Virus record (IMG/VR): IMGVR_UViG_3300032053_000195
Span: 1-39,395 of that record
Source: a virus
Reading direction: 5' to 3' (one strand)
DNA length: 39,395 bases
In this document: positions 14,787-23,830 of the stretch, piece after piece
How the letters are laid out: each line of letters starts with the position of its first letter
How positions within the stretch are numbered: position 1 is the first letter of the stretch
The notes under the pieces: generated by a model
The model's database searches: none
Told to the model about the DNA's origin: nothing
What the model saw: the letters and a program-made list of their open reading frames with translations, nothing else
Translations under genes and position numbers: made by a program

Positions 14787-16399
14787 TGGCGGGCGAATCA
14801 ACCATAGAGATCAAATTTAAAATAAAAGACGACGGTTCGGTTGTCCTGGATAAAATCGGCAGCAAGCTCGACCATACGGGCAAACAGGCCGAGGGGATGA
14901 GCCAGTCCCTGAGCATCATCAAATGGGATTCGATCGTCAATCTGGGAGAAAGAGCTTTCAGAACCGGGGAGCAGATCTACAACATGGCCAGGCAAACCGC
15001 TTCCGCCATCAATGATATTGAACGCATGGCGAAAATCAGCGGTCTTGCATCGGATACTTATCAAAAATTGGCTTATGCGGCGAAGATGAGCGATGTGGAA
15101 GTGGAAACGCTTGGAAGAGGAATGAAGATCCTCGCCGGGCATATGGATGATGTGACAAAGGGAAAGGGTGAGGCCCTTTCACTTTTTGAAAGCATTGGGA
15201 TCTCGGTCAAGAACACCGAGGGCAAAATGAAATCCTTTGATCAGATGTTAGGAGATCTTGCGGATCGATTCAAATCGATGCCCGATGGCGTCCAGAAAGT
15301 CGCTCTGGCAACGGATCTCTTTGGTCGCTCCGGTCAGGAATTAATCCCCATGCTGAATAAGGGCAGCCAAGGTCTAAAAGAATTTTATGCGGAGGCGGAA
15401 AAACTCGGAGTTGTCCTCGATGAAAAGCTTATTAAAAAAGGGGCTGAACTGGAAGATAATTTTAAGAGGGCGGAAGCATGGTGGGGTTCGTTTTTTAAAA
15501 AGATCGTGGTGGGAGCATATGAAGGAATCAAGGCCCTGCAGGAATATCACGCTGTGGCGGGGATGGAAGTTTCGATGACCAAAGGTGTGAGAAAAAAGGA
15601 AGAAAAGACATCCGGAGATATCGGCCGCGGTTTGGAGGGCATAGTCGAATCCGCACCACCTGCCTATACCTATATGCGGCAAAGCGAAGCGGCCTTGAAG
15701 GCGATCGTGTCGGCCAATGAAAAAATCATCGAGCAAAATTATAAACTATCGGATCTTTATGATTATGAGGCCAATGTTTTGAAGGGACAGGCGAAATCGT
15801 TAGAAGATCGGGTGAAGGCTGCTGCGATCATGGAAGAGCTTGGTATAAAGACGAAGATGGGCGCGGAGAGGGAAATCTCCGGCGTTGAGGAGAAGTTCAG
15901 ACTTCTTCAGGGGAAGGGTTATTCTCCCGAGGAAATGGCTGCCGCCAAGGAGAAATTAACGGCTCAGCTTCAGGAGATCGCTAAAAAATATCAGCAGCCT
16001 TCCGGATGGCAGACCGAAGAATATGAAGCCGGGGGGATCAAATGGCACAAGAATATCCGTGAAACAGGAATGGGGGCAGACGTCCAGGAGATGGTCAAAA
16101 AATCGATTGAAGAGCTCGAGAGAATGCAACGAGTTGCATCCGAAGTCACCGCACCCAAAATAATGATGATCGATTATACGCCGGTTCAGAACGCAAACCA
16201 GGCCGTGGAAGAGCTGAAAAAGAAGCTCGATGATCTGGAAAACCGCGTTATTACCATCACCATTGACCAGAGGATCACCGGAGAGGGCATCGAGAAGATC
16301 GAGGAGGGATTGGTGACTCGGTTTGAGAACAAAAGCTCTAGGCTGGGTCAAATTATCCGAAAAAATATTGAGGGAGTCGTCTATTATTCGAATGAGTAA
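14786..16399 (+). CDS. Tail tape measure protein
   Basis: The protein has 537 residues, short for this family, implying a short tail if the usual length scaling holds. Residues 1-190 contain typical tape-measure features: IEIKFKIKDDGSVVLDKIG at the start, a run like IERMAKISGLASDTYQKLAY and then VALATDLFGRSGQELIPML at about 175. The rest is long and helical with coiled-coil potential, ending in beta-prone residues. No lysozyme or peptidase domain is visible. The ATG overlaps the stop of the T frame. It is placed just after GT, as expected. Confidence 0.9.
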   Translation: MAGESTIEIKFKIKDDGSVVLDKIGSKLDHTGKQAEGMSQSLSIIKWDSIVNLGERAFRTGEQIYNMARQTASAINDIERMAKISGLASDTYQKLAYAAKMSDVEVETLGRGMKILAGHMDDVTKGKGEALSLFESIGISVKNTEGKMKSFDQMLGDLADRFKSMPDGVQKVALATDLFGRSGQELIPMLNKGSQGLKEFYAEAEKLGVVLDEKLIKKGAELEDNFKRAEAWWGSFFKKIVVGAYEGIKALQEYHAVAGMEVSMTKGVRKKEEKTSGDIGRGLEGIVESAPPAYTYMRQSEAALKAIVSANEKIIEQNYKLSDLYDYEANVLKGQAKSLEDRVKAAAIMEELGIKTKMGAEREISGVEEKFRLLQGKGYSPEEMAAAKEKLTAQLQEIAKKYQQPSGWQTEEYEAGGIKWHKNIRETGMGADVQEMVKKSIEELERMQRVASEVTAPKIMMIDYTPVQNANQAVEELKKKLDDLENRVITITIDQRITGEGIEKIEEGLVTRFENKSSRLGQIIRKNIEGVVYYSNE

Positions 16400-16402
16400 G
16401 CC

Positions 16403-17953
16403 ATGAAAAAAGAACAAGGTGCCGTTTTTGATCGTAGAATCGGAGCTCTTCCAAATATCACCGTTTCGGTCTACGACCAGGGGACAGAAGATCTTTCAAC
16501 CATTTATTCTGATAACGAAGAAACTCCTCAAGGGAACCCCTTTCAGACCGATTCTCTGGGCCGCTGGGCTTTCTATGTAGCCAATGGACGCTATGATATT
16601 GAATTTAGCGGCGCCACAATCAGCACATTTAAACTAGAAGATATTGTTATTGAAGAAGGCGGCGGCGGGATCAGTGATCATGGGCAGCTGACAGGTCTGG
16701 GTGATGATGATCATACTCAGTATCTTCTTGCCGATGGAACTCGGAATGCCGGCAAACTCATCATCACGGATGGAGCCGGTCACTATCTTCAAATTCCGCA
16801 TCTCACCACCACCCAACGGAACGATCTTACGCCGGTCGAGGGGATGATTATTTACAATTCGACTACGGATCAGTTTGAGCGTTATCAAGCAAGTGCGTGG
16901 GGAGCTTTTGGGGGCGTAAGCGATCATGGGCAGCTGACGGGTCTGGGCGACGATGACCATCCTCAATACCTCTTTGCCGATGGGAGCCGGAATGCCGGCA
17001 AACTCATCATCACTGATGGCGAGGATCACTATCTGCAGGTACCGCAACTCACGACGACCCAGCGGGGTGATCTTACACCGGTCGAGGGGATGATTATTTA
17101 CAATTCGACTACGGATCAGTTTGAGCGTTATCAAGCAAGTGCGTGGGGAGCTTTTGGGGGCGTGAGTGATCATGGGCAGCTGACAGGTTTGGGTGATGAT
17201 GATCATAGTCAATATTTTCTCACGGATGGAACTCGAAATGTCTCAAAAATTATCATCACGGATGGGGCCGGCCATTACATACGAATTCCTCAATTAACGA
17301 CAACGGAACGAAATAATCTTACCCCGGCCAACGGGATGCTTATTTATAACTCAAGTACCGCACAGTTTGAGCGTTATCAAGCAAGTGCCTGGGGAGCTTT
17401 TGGGGGCGTGAGTGATCATGGGCAGCTGACAGGTCTGGGTGATGATGATCATCCCCAATATGTTTTTGCTGACGGGACTCGGGAACTCGCCAAACTTATC
17501 ATCACCAATGGGGCCGATCACTATCTGCGGGTTCCGCAGCTCACTACGACCCAGCGGGGTGATCTCACTCCTATCAACGGGATGCTCATTTATAATTCAA
17601 CCAGTGGACAGTTCGAACGGTATCAGGATGGTGCGTGGGGAGCTTTTGGGGGCGTGAGCGATCATGGGCAGCTGACGGGTCTGGGCGACGATGACCATCC
17701 TCAATACCTCTTTGCCGATGGGAGCCGGAATGCCGCCAAACTCATCATCACTGATGGGGCCGATCATTATCTGCAAATCCCGCAGCTCACTTCGACCCAG
17801 CGGGGTGATCTAACACCGGTCGAGGGGATGCTGATCTACAATTCGACTACGGATCAGTTTGAGCGTTATCAAGCAAGTGCATGGGGAGCGTTTGGGGGCG
17901 GTGATGGCATAACAACAGGCAAGGCAATCGCAATGGCAATGATATTTGGATAG
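16403..17953 (+). CDS. Tail fibre with five 82-residue tandem repeats
   Basis: The protein has 516 residues. Residues 1-85 are a tail-fibre N-terminal domain (LPNITVSVYDQGTEDLSTIY, then DSLGRWAFYVANGRYDIEFS) common in phage fibres that attach to the baseplate. Residues 91-500 are five tandem copies of an 82-residue unit, each starting SDHGQLTGLGDDDH and ending ERYQASAWGAFGGV or close. The DDDHxQY motif is frequent in fibre shafts. A short Gly-rich tail follows. It starts two bases after the tape measure stop. Repeat identity is high at the DNA level, so the number of units could change by recombination. Confidence 0.88.
   Translation: MKKEQGAVFDRRIGALPNITVSVYDQGTEDLSTIYSDNEETPQGNPFQTDSLGRWAFYVANGRYDIEFSGATISTFKLEDIVIEEGGGGISDHGQLTGLGDDDHTQYLLADGTRNAGKLIITDGAGHYLQIPHLTTTQRNDLTPVEGMIIYNSTTDQFERYQASAWGAFGGVSDHGQLTGLGDDDHPQYLFADGSRNAGKLIITDGEDHYLQVPQLTTTQRGDLTPVEGMIIYNSTTDQFERYQASAWGAFGGVSDHGQLTGLGDDDHSQYFLTDGTRNVSKIIITDGAGHYIRIPQLTTTERNNLTPANGMLIYNSSTAQFERYQASAWGAFGGVSDHGQLTGLGDDDHPQYVFADGTRELAKLIITNGADHYLRVPQLTTTQRGDLTPINGMLIYNSTSGQFERYQDGAWGAFGGVSDHGQLTGLGDDDHPQYLFADGSRNAAKLIITDGADHYLQIPQLTSTQRGDLTPVEGMLIYNSTTDQFERYQASAWGAFGGGDGITTGKAIAMAMIFG
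16673..17902 (+). repeat. Five tandem 246-bp coding repeats
   Basis: Units begin at 16673, 16919, 17165, 17411 and 17657, exactly 246 bases apart. Stretches at the unit ends (for example about 16840-16918 and 17086-17164) are almost base-identical, while middle parts differ more, a pattern that suggests recent recombination or gene conversion among units. Confidence 0.93.
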
Positions 17954-17965
17954 GGAGGAAATACA

Positions 17966-18340
17966 ATGGCAGCTCCGAACATAGTAAACGTAACGACAAT
18001 CACAGGCAAGACAGTACCGGTGGCTTTATCTTCAACAAATCCTACGATGATTATTAATAACCCAGCTTCAAGCGGAAAGGTCTTAAAAGTCAACTCGCTT
18101 TATGCGGCGAATGTTGATGGGACTAACGATTGTGACGTAACGGTCTCAGTATATTCTCAAGATGACATAGGCGGAACGGCCTATCCCATAGCGTCGACAG
18201 TATCAGTCCCTGCGGATTCTACCATAATTGTAATTGACAAAGAATCACCAATTTATCTTGAGGAAGACCGGAGCATCGGTGCGATCGCAGGGGCAGCCAA
18301 CGATTTGGTGTTAACTCCAAGCTATGAGGAGATAAGTTAA
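17966..18340 (+). CDS. Virion-associated beta protein, unknown
   Basis: This 124-residue protein is entirely beta-prone (IVNVTTITGKTVPVALSSTN; VTVSVYSQDDIGGTAYPIAS; VSVPADSTIIVIDKESPIYL), without catalytic motifs. It resembles the small beta-sandwich proteins often encoded next to tail fibres and may form a fibre tip or a fibre chaperone. GGGAGGAAATACA precedes the ATG and the stop overlaps the next start (TAATG). No family name can be given with confidence. Confidence 0.75.
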   Translation: MAAPNIVNVTTITGKTVPVALSSTNPTMIINNPASSGKVLKVNSLYAANVDGTNDCDVTVSVYSQDDIGGTAYPIASTVSVPADSTIIVIDKESPIYLEEDRSIGAIAGAANDLVLTPSYEEIS

Positions 18341-19116
18341 TGTCACGGTACATAGGGAAAAAATCTTCAGTCCTTTTGGCGTCGGGAGGAGCCATCATCG
18401 AAGCGGGTGGTTATAGAATACATACCTTTACCGCAAGTGGAAGTTTTCAGGTATTTTCAATCCCAAAAGGAATGCTAAGGCTAAGAGATTATCGACCACC
18501 TACTGTTGAATATTTGATAGTGGCGGGCGGCGGCGGCGGTAAAAGGGGCGGCGGCGGGGGGGGTGGATTTAGGACAGGTTTTCTGGCTGTCACTCCCCAA
18601 GCGTATACCGTTACCGTTGGCGCCGGCGGTGTTGCCAATGGAGGTACGGGCAGTGATTCAGTTTTCGGAGCTATAACAAGCGCAGGGGGAGGCGGAGGTG
18701 CTGATGGAAATGGTAGTGCTGGCGGAAACGGTGGATCAGGCGGAGGCGGATCCTACAACAATGGAGCTGGGGGAACCGCGACACCTCCTGGACAAGGGAA
18801 CAATGGAGGCCAGGGGGGACCCAATGGCGCAACGTATGCGGGCGGCGGCGGCGGGGGAGCTGGCGCAGCAGGAGGTGCTGGAACGCAAACCGTTGCTGGT
18901 AATGGCGGTGCGGGATTAAATTTCCATGGTGTTGGATACGCAGGGGGAGGCGGAGGTGGGGGAGACTCAGGAACAACTTTAGGAACGGCTACCCATGGAG
19001 GAGGAAGTCAAGGTGCGGCGGGGACAGCGAATACCGGAGGTGGGGGAGGAGCAGGCATCGGGGGATCGGGTGCTCAAGGTGGTTCAGGTATCGTAATTGT
19101 CCGCTATCCTATATAG
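18340..19116 (+). CDS. Glycine-rich tail fibre or adhesin
   Basis: The protein has 258 residues. Residues 20-50 show IHTFTASGSFQVF, a motif usual at the start of Gly-rich fibre domains, then VEYLIVAGGGGGK, and residues 60-245 are dominated by Gly-rich loops, ending in GGSGIVIVRYPI, the normal closing strand of this domain type. Such domains form polyglycine-II sandwiches at phage fibre tips and bind the host surface. An insert (SIPKGMLRLRDYRPPT) interrupts the usual link between the first two motifs. The coding sequence has many G-runs, one of eight G at 18556-18563. The start is coupled to the previous gene. Confidence 0.85.
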   Translation: MSRYIGKKSSVLLASGGAIIEAGGYRIHTFTASGSFQVFSIPKGMLRLRDYRPPTVEYLIVAGGGGGKRGGGGGGGFRTGFLAVTPQAYTVTVGAGGVANGGTGSDSVFGAITSAGGGGGADGNGSAGGNGGSGGGGSYNNGAGGTATPPGQGNNGGQGGPNGATYAGGGGGGAGAAGGAGTQTVAGNGGAGLNFHGVGYAGGGGGGGDSGTTLGTATHGGGSQGAAGTANTGGGGGAGIGGSGAQGGSGIVIVRYPI

Positions 19117-19151
19117 GTGGGTTTGGATTGAAAATGTGAGGAGATAAATCA

Positions 19152-19928
19152 TTGGAGATCGTTGCCGTCGTGGTCGAATCTGTTGCCACATATCAGCTCA
19201 AGCTCTATTACCAGAACTACTTCGAATCGGGGACGGTGACAGTCACGTCCGAGAATTCTTCTTTCCCGAAATATCGGCTTTATGACCGCGCCCAGGGCCT
19301 TCTCTTCAAGGGGACTTCACATCCGAATCCTTTTCTGATCAAAACCGACCTGGGAGCCTCCGGGCCATATCCCGCCATCGATACAATCATCCTTGGAGAG
19401 AATCATAATCTGACCGGATTGATTCTCACACTAGCCTATTCGGACAACGACACCGGTTACACGACTGCAAAATCCTGGACGGCCACGGCCGGTATCAACC
19501 GGCAATCTTTTACGCAGGCCCAGCATCGATATTGGCGCCTCTCAATCGCAGCTCCTGCGAGCGATCCGGAGATCGGCGAATTGTTTCTCACAAAGCGCCT
19601 TGCCTTTGAACGAAACCCAAATCTCGGATACGGCTACGGCAAGCGAAAAAATATTGACCGTCTCGAATCTCAGAGCGGTTATTCACAAAAGACCAAATGG
19701 GGCGAGATGAAAAAGCGCAGGACCTATCATCTCACGAAAATGGAGGAAGGCCAGAGGACCGATATAGAGACTTTTGAAACTGCAACCGATTCGATTAAGA
19801 ATTTTTATATTGAAGATCTCGAGGGGAATCTTTTCTTTGCAGAGCTTCCCGAACCTTTACCTGAATTTATCGCTGAGCCAATGGGCCGCTGGGGCCTTGA
19901 TTTCACGGTCCAGGAGGTCCTCGATTGA
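19152..19928 (+). CDS. Distal tail/baseplate protein
   Basis: The protein has 258 residues from a TTG codon; AGGAG lies eight bases upstream and no better ATG is near. The N-terminal part (YYQNYFESGTVTVTSENSSF, FLIKTDLGASGPYPAIDTII and HRYWRLSIAAPASDPEIGEL) looks like a discoidin-type jelly roll as found in sugar-binding baseplate proteins. The C-terminal part has KWGEMKKRRTYHL and a final NLFFAELPEPLPEFIA region like distal tail proteins. It is followed, with a four-base overlap, by the large hub gene, consistent with a distal tail/hub pair. Assignment rests on pattern and order. Confidence 0.7.
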   Translation: MEIVAVVVESVATYQLKLYYQNYFESGTVTVTSENSSFPKYRLYDRAQGLLFKGTSHPNPFLIKTDLGASGPYPAIDTIILGENHNLTGLILTLAYSDNDTGYTTAKSWTATAGINRQSFTQAQHRYWRLSIAAPASDPEIGELFLTKRLAFERNPNLGYGYGKRKNIDRLESQSGYSQKTKWGEMKKRRTYHLTKMEEGQRTDIETFETATDSIKNFYIEDLEGNLFFAELPEPLPEFIAEPMGRWGLDFTVQEVLD

Positions 19929-22609
19929 AGTCTTTCTCCGCCGCACAGATCCCGTTGATCGAACGACCTCACGCCGAACCTCTCTATTTTGCCCATCTCT
20001 ATCTTGATGGGGAGACGTTATATTTTTCCGACCGCAATTTCAAATTCAACGGCCACGATTACGAGGCCTACCTGCTTGATATCCCCGAGACCGTCCATTC
20101 CATCGAACAAACCGGGGGCTACCGCAATATCGATGCCCAATTGACTTTCTGGAATAAGCCGTTCAAATCCTACGGGAAGCTGATCGATTATTTCATTGCT
20201 AACCCCCTGACCCGAAAAGAGATAGACCTTTTTATACTTTATCTTGACAGCGGCCAAATCCCCGGGAGCGATATTTCAACCAAGCTCCATAGACTGGGGT
20301 TCGGGGAAATTAGCGACATTAAAACTCAGACATTCAGTGTAAGACTCTCCTCGATTCTTCATCTTGTCGATCGAAAAAAGATCTTCACACAGATCAACCG
20401 GACCCTCTGGCCCAATGCCGCTCCTGATGCCATCGGAAGATATGAAAACCAGATCATGGGTTCTCTTAGAAATATCCCGTGTCATCCCGTAAGCGTAGGG
20501 GCAATCAGCACACTCTTCTCCGACCTTAGCGCGACGGCGACAGAAATCTATCTCTCGGATGTCGATTATCCAATAGCATTCCCTTCTTCCGGGACCATTC
20601 AGATCGGAATTGAGCAGATCACCTATACGAGCAAAGATTCGGTCAATAAGAAATTGACCGGCTGTACGCGGGGATTCCCGGCCCGGGCCCAGATAAGAGG
20701 CGAGCCGGTCTGGGAAATCAAGGCAAATTATAAATATTTGGCTGCTGGCCACAAGATGAAATCTATCTCCGATGTCTATATCGCCGGCGTGAGGGTGGCT
20801 TCCGGAGATCGAACGGTCAATCTCGATAACAGCGGCAAATCAACAATCACATTTACATCGAAAACACTGCTTAAAAATCAGGGCGCACATTCCCATGGGA
20901 GTAAGATCACGGAGCCCTTCGATCCCGCGGGATCTTCATTTAGTTACGATTCCGATATGGGAGCGTGGGGAGCGGCGGCAAATTTAAAAGATAAGAATGA
21001 GGGAAGCGGCTGTGGCGTAGCAAGAACGGGGGCTCTCGGATCAAATAAAGATGCTTATTTTACCGTAACCTTTCCTTCCTGGGGCGGCATTACGCCCAAT
21101 GCCGTTTACATCTATGTCGTCTGCAATTGGAATCTCGGATTTTTGGCTGGAGAATATTTTAATCTTACGACTCCCGAATCAATACCAATCGGTATTCAAG
21201 GCCAGAGTGTTTCAACTTATACGGCAAAGATAAAACTTGCGAGTACCACACCGCCAACGACCGTCACGCTGAAAGCGCATACAAATTCAGGGAATCCGGT
21301 TAATCTCATTGTGAGCGTCTACGAAATTTGGCTCGTCCTTGAATTCGACAATATCGCGTCCGGCGGCGAAAATTCGGTATGGGGCCAATTAGCGCCTCTG
21401 GTTACCTGCGATGGCGAAGGTTATCAGGATGATGCCTCGGGAAAATATACGGGGGCAGCCAACGCTCTTATCGAAAATCATTCCGATGTCAGACGTTTTT
21501 TGTTGGTTGGACTTCTTGGCCGTCCGATGCCCGAGATCGGGGCCTCATTTACAATAATGAGGACGGATTCTGATCAGAAATTCGGAATGATCTTTTCCAA
21601 AATCGGAATGACGCCTGAAGCGCTTTTTTCATCATTGGATGATCAATCGTGGTATCAGATGAAGGAAGATGCGGGAAAATTTGAGCTGGTCAAAAAATGG
21701 GGATACGAGACCACAGATTCGCTACCAACAGACGGAACGGGTATCACGGCAAGCACTACGTATTCGGGGTCTTATCTGGCTCGCTATTCCTGTGATGACA
21801 ATCTGAGTACTTATTGGATGGCGGCAGCGGAGGCATATCCGTCTTGGCTTAAGGTAGATTTCGGAGCTGGAAACGAAAAAAAGATTGGTCGCCTAAATTT
21901 ACTTCCCTGGTACAATCCAGCGGGCTCCAGGGTGAAAGATTTTATTCTAGCAGGATCGAATAATGATACGGACTATACGACACTGTATTCCGGTCAGCAT
22001 CCAAATACCGGGGATTGGCAGATCGGTGATTTTGGCAATGATATGGCTTTTCGGTACTATAAACTTACGATTATCAATGGATGGGCCGCTGGCGGGACTC
22101 CCTCGGTTTTTGAATGGCAACTTCATGAAATTTTTGATCCCCCTTCGGTCCTTACCATTGATAAGAAAATCTATGTGGGAGATCCGGTTTTTAGTTACAC
22201 CCCGGAAGTGAATATTAAAAATTTAATTCGGGCGGTCTATGATCTCGATTATAGCGGCGTCGGGGGAACAAAAAAGTTTGGCGATTATTTCAAGCAGGTG
22301 GAGAGATCCGATGCTGCTTCAATCACGAAATACGGGGAACTTCCCGAAGATGTTTCTTTCCCTGCGATACAAAGCGATTCAATGGCAGAGGATGTGGCAT
22401 CCTGGCAATTATCTATAAGAAAAGACATCGTCCCGCTCGTTTCTCTTTCTTGCAATCGCAGGGCTAGAATTCTTGAGCGAGGTGATTGTTTTATATTGAA
22501 CGATTGTCCTGTGGCGGCATGGGAAGGGGGAAAGTGGTCTATTCTGGAGATCCAAGAGATCCCAGCGCGCCAGCGATTTGAAATCAAGGCGATTCAAGAT
22601 GTTTCCTGA
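19925..22609 (+). CDS. Baseplate hub/tail tip protein with discoidin-like domain
   Basis: The protein has 894 residues and is the largest in the window. The N terminus (AEPLYFAHLYLDGETLYFSD, then NGHDYEAYLLDIPETVHSIE) resembles phage baseplate hub or tail-tip attachment proteins. A segment near residue 205 (TATEIYLSDVDYPIAFPSSG, then TRGFPARAQIRGEPV) resembles beta domains seen in similar hubs. Residues about 610-740 look like an F5/8 type C (discoidin) carbohydrate-binding domain: SCDDNLSTYWMAAAEAYPSW, LKVDFGAGNEKKIGRLNLLP and FRYYKLTIINGW. The start is TTG with AGGAGG seven bases upstream, overlapping the preceding stop. It likely forms the tail tip that contacts host glycans. Confidence 0.78.
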   Translation: MKSFSAAQIPLIERPHAEPLYFAHLYLDGETLYFSDRNFKFNGHDYEAYLLDIPETVHSIEQTGGYRNIDAQLTFWNKPFKSYGKLIDYFIANPLTRKEIDLFILYLDSGQIPGSDISTKLHRLGFGEISDIKTQTFSVRLSSILHLVDRKKIFTQINRTLWPNAAPDAIGRYENQIMGSLRNIPCHPVSVGAISTLFSDLSATATEIYLSDVDYPIAFPSSGTIQIGIEQITYTSKDSVNKKLTGCTRGFPARAQIRGEPVWEIKANYKYLAAGHKMKSISDVYIAGVRVASGDRTVNLDNSGKSTITFTSKTLLKNQGAHSHGSKITEPFDPAGSSFSYDSDMGAWGAAANLKDKNEGSGCGVARTGALGSNKDAYFTVTFPSWGGITPNAVYIYVVCNWNLGFLAGEYFNLTTPESIPIGIQGQSVSTYTAKIKLASTTPPTTVTLKAHTNSGNPVNLIVSVYEIWLVLEFDNIASGGENSVWGQLAPLVTCDGEGYQDDASGKYTGAANALIENHSDVRRFLLVGLLGRPMPEIGASFTIMRTDSDQKFGMIFSKIGMTPEALFSSLDDQSWYQMKEDAGKFELVKKWGYETTDSLPTDGTGITASTTYSGSYLARYSCDDNLSTYWMAAAEAYPSWLKVDFGAGNEKKIGRLNLLPWYNPAGSRVKDFILAGSNNDTDYTTLYSGQHPNTGDWQIGDFGNDMAFRYYKLTIINGWAAGGTPSVFEWQLHEIFDPPSVLTIDKKIYVGDPVFSYTPEVNIKNLIRAVYDLDYSGVGGTKKFGDYFKQVERSDAASITKYGELPEDVSFPAIQSDSMAEDVASWQLSIRKDIVPLVSLSCNRRARILERGDCFILNDCPVAAWEGGKWSILEIQEIPARQRFEIKAIQDVS

Positions 22610-22621
22610 GAGGTAAGAACA

Positions 22622-22999
22622 ATGAATGAAAAAGATTGCATGGCCCATTCCGGAATTCTGGTGAAGCTTAACGAGATCTGTCGAAGGTTGGACCGTGCTG
22701 ACGGAATCTCGGGCGATCAATGGTCCTGTATCCATCAGAAAATTTCGACGAAAACCCTATTGACGATCACCTCGATTGTCACGATTATCATCCTGGCCGT
22801 GGTCGGATTTATGTGGGATGGACAGCGGAGCATCGCGAGCGAGGTAAAGAGCTTTGAGGAAAAGATGAACGTCATAGTCCAAAAGCATAAGATCGATAAC
22901 CAGGCAGACAACAAGGAACTCTCGCTCAAGATCGATGGGATCAAGGATGAGATAAGGGATCTAAAGATATTTTTTAAAAAGAAAGACGGGAAAGATTGA
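22622..22999 (+). CDS. Membrane-anchored coiled-coil protein, lysis region
   Basis: This 125-residue protein has about 40 polar residues, then one strong membrane segment (LLTITSIVTIIILAVVGFMW, about 46-65), and a C-terminal charged coiled coil ending in KKKDGKD. It is the first gene after the tail tip and opens the lysis region. It could be a holin-like or accessory membrane protein; the topology (single span in the middle) does not match a canonical holin class. AGAGGTAAGAAC precedes the ATG. No family is recognised. Confidence 0.7.
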   Translation: MNEKDCMAHSGILVKLNEICRRLDRADGISGDQWSCIHQKISTKTLLTITSIVTIIILAVVGFMWDGQRSIASEVKSFEEKMNVIVQKHKIDNQADNKELSLKIDGIKDEIRDLKIFFKKKDGKD

Positions 23000-23015
23000 T
23001 CGGTTGTGATCAGCG

Positions 23016-23201
23016 ATGTTTGCAGAAATCGAAATGCTCAGGCAGATCAGGGAGCATTACCGCGACGCTTCGACCGCATGGGTTCATAACAATTTTATCG
23101 TGATGATTCAGATGCTCAAAGAGGCGGTCAAAGACACGGAATTCCTAATCGCCTACATGGAGAGAAAACATGGAACTCGATCTGACTCAAATGAAGGTTA
23201 A
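23016..23201 (+). CDS. Small helical protein, unknown
   Basis: This 61-residue protein is predicted mostly helical (MLRQIREHYRDASTAWVHNN, IQMLKEAVKDTEFLIAYMER). No membrane segment or metal motif is visible. No strong Shine-Dalgarno precedes the ATG at 23016. Its 3' end overlaps the next gene by 32 bases in another frame. It lies in the lysis cluster, but its function is unknown. Confidence 0.6.
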   Translation: MFAEIEMLRQIREHYRDASTAWVHNNFIVMIQMLKEAVKDTEFLIAYMERKHGTRSDSNEG

Positions 23202-23391
23202 GGATTGCCTCCACCGAGCCATCAACAAGATCATCACCGAGATGGTCTCGGTCAAATTCGAGCTTCTCGTCTTTATGGGTTGGGCAGTCTGGTCCGCGAA
23301 GATCGATCCGATCTATGGGATCCCGGCCATGCTTCTTCTTGTCGGAATCAAAGAGGGGGCTGAGGTCATCTCGAAATTCACGGGCAAATGA
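23170..23391 (+). CDS. Putative holin
   Basis: This 73-residue protein has two short hydrophobic segments (FELLVFMGWAVWSA at about 30-43, GIPAMLLLVGI at about 49-59) after a helical N terminus and ends in Lys. Size and topology fit a class II phage holin, which pierces the inner membrane to start lysis. GGAGAG precedes the ATG. Its stop overlaps the next start (ATGA-type), and it lies in a run of lysis-type genes. No sequence family is named, so the call is by topology and context. Confidence 0.65.
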   Translation: MELDLTQMKVKDCLHRAINKIITEMVSVKFELLVFMGWAVWSAKIDPIYGIPAMLLLVGIKEGAEVISKFTGK

Positions 23392-23552
23392 TAATAGGTC
23401 TTGAACCGGTCATCATCTGTCGAAAAAAGCTCGATGAGACTCAGGGCAATCCCTGGATTTGCGAATGCCCGTTTTGTAGAGAAGCAAAGAAAAAATCAGA
23501 CGTGGGTGATGGTGATAAAAAAGAAGAGGAAGATCACGCTCACCCAAATTGA
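23388..23552 (+). CDS. Small Cys-containing protein, unknown
   Basis: This 54-residue protein contains the pattern WICECPFCREAKKK in its middle, a possible half zinc knuckle, and an acidic His-containing tail. Its ATG overlaps the stop of the putative holin gene by four bases, which argues for coupled translation. No family is recognised and no membrane segment is visible. Confidence 0.6.
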   Translation: MIIGLEPVIICRKKLDETQGNPWICECPFCREAKKKSDVGDGDKKEEEDHAHPN

Positions 23553-23567
23553 AGGGAGGTGAGATTT

Positions 23568-23735
23568 ATGTATTATATCGTTGTCGGCATTGTTTGCACT
23601 CTCGCAGGCTTCGTTACAGGTTACTTCGTGATTAAGAATAATCCCAAATATTTGAACCTCGATGATATGGCAAAGGCCAAAAGAGATGAGTTTTTAAAAA
23701 AGGTCGAGGACTGGAAGAAGAGGATTGGTCATTGA
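23568..23735 (+). CDS. Small single-pass membrane protein
   Basis: This 55-residue protein consists of one N-terminal membrane segment (YYIVVGIVCTLAGFVTGYFV, residues 2-21) and a charged helix (KAKRDEFLKKVEDWKKRIGH). GGGAGGTGAG precedes the ATG. Position and shape suggest an accessory lysis protein such as an antiholin or second holin. The stop codon lies within the inverted repeat at 23723-23741. Confidence 0.7.
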   Translation: MYYIVVGIVCTLAGFVTGYFVIKNNPKYLNLDDMAKAKRDEFLKKVEDWKKRIGH

Positions 23736-23810
23736 CCAATCAGACCGGGCGGGGAGGATCAACACGGGATAGCCATTGAAGGGCAATTACTCCTCCCGCG
23801 CCCCGCCCGG
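23723..23810 (+). other. Two consecutive hairpins after small membrane gene
   Basis: GATTGGTC-ATT-GACCAATC (23723-23741) is a perfect eight-base-pair hairpin that contains the stop codon. It is followed by a large GC-rich stem, CCGGGCGGGG (23745-23754) with CCCCGCCCGG (23801-23810), with further pairing of AGGA/TCCT inside. No T-run follows, so the second hairpin is not a standard terminator. It could slow exonucleases or modulate translation of the next gene. Confidence 0.6.
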
Positions 23811-23830
23811 GATAAATAAAAGGTTCATCA

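Noticed and set aside
16403-19116. Diversity-generating retroelement target in the fibre genes
   Set aside because: No reverse transcriptase gene or template repeat is present in the circular genome; fibre variation looks like tandem-repeat recombination.
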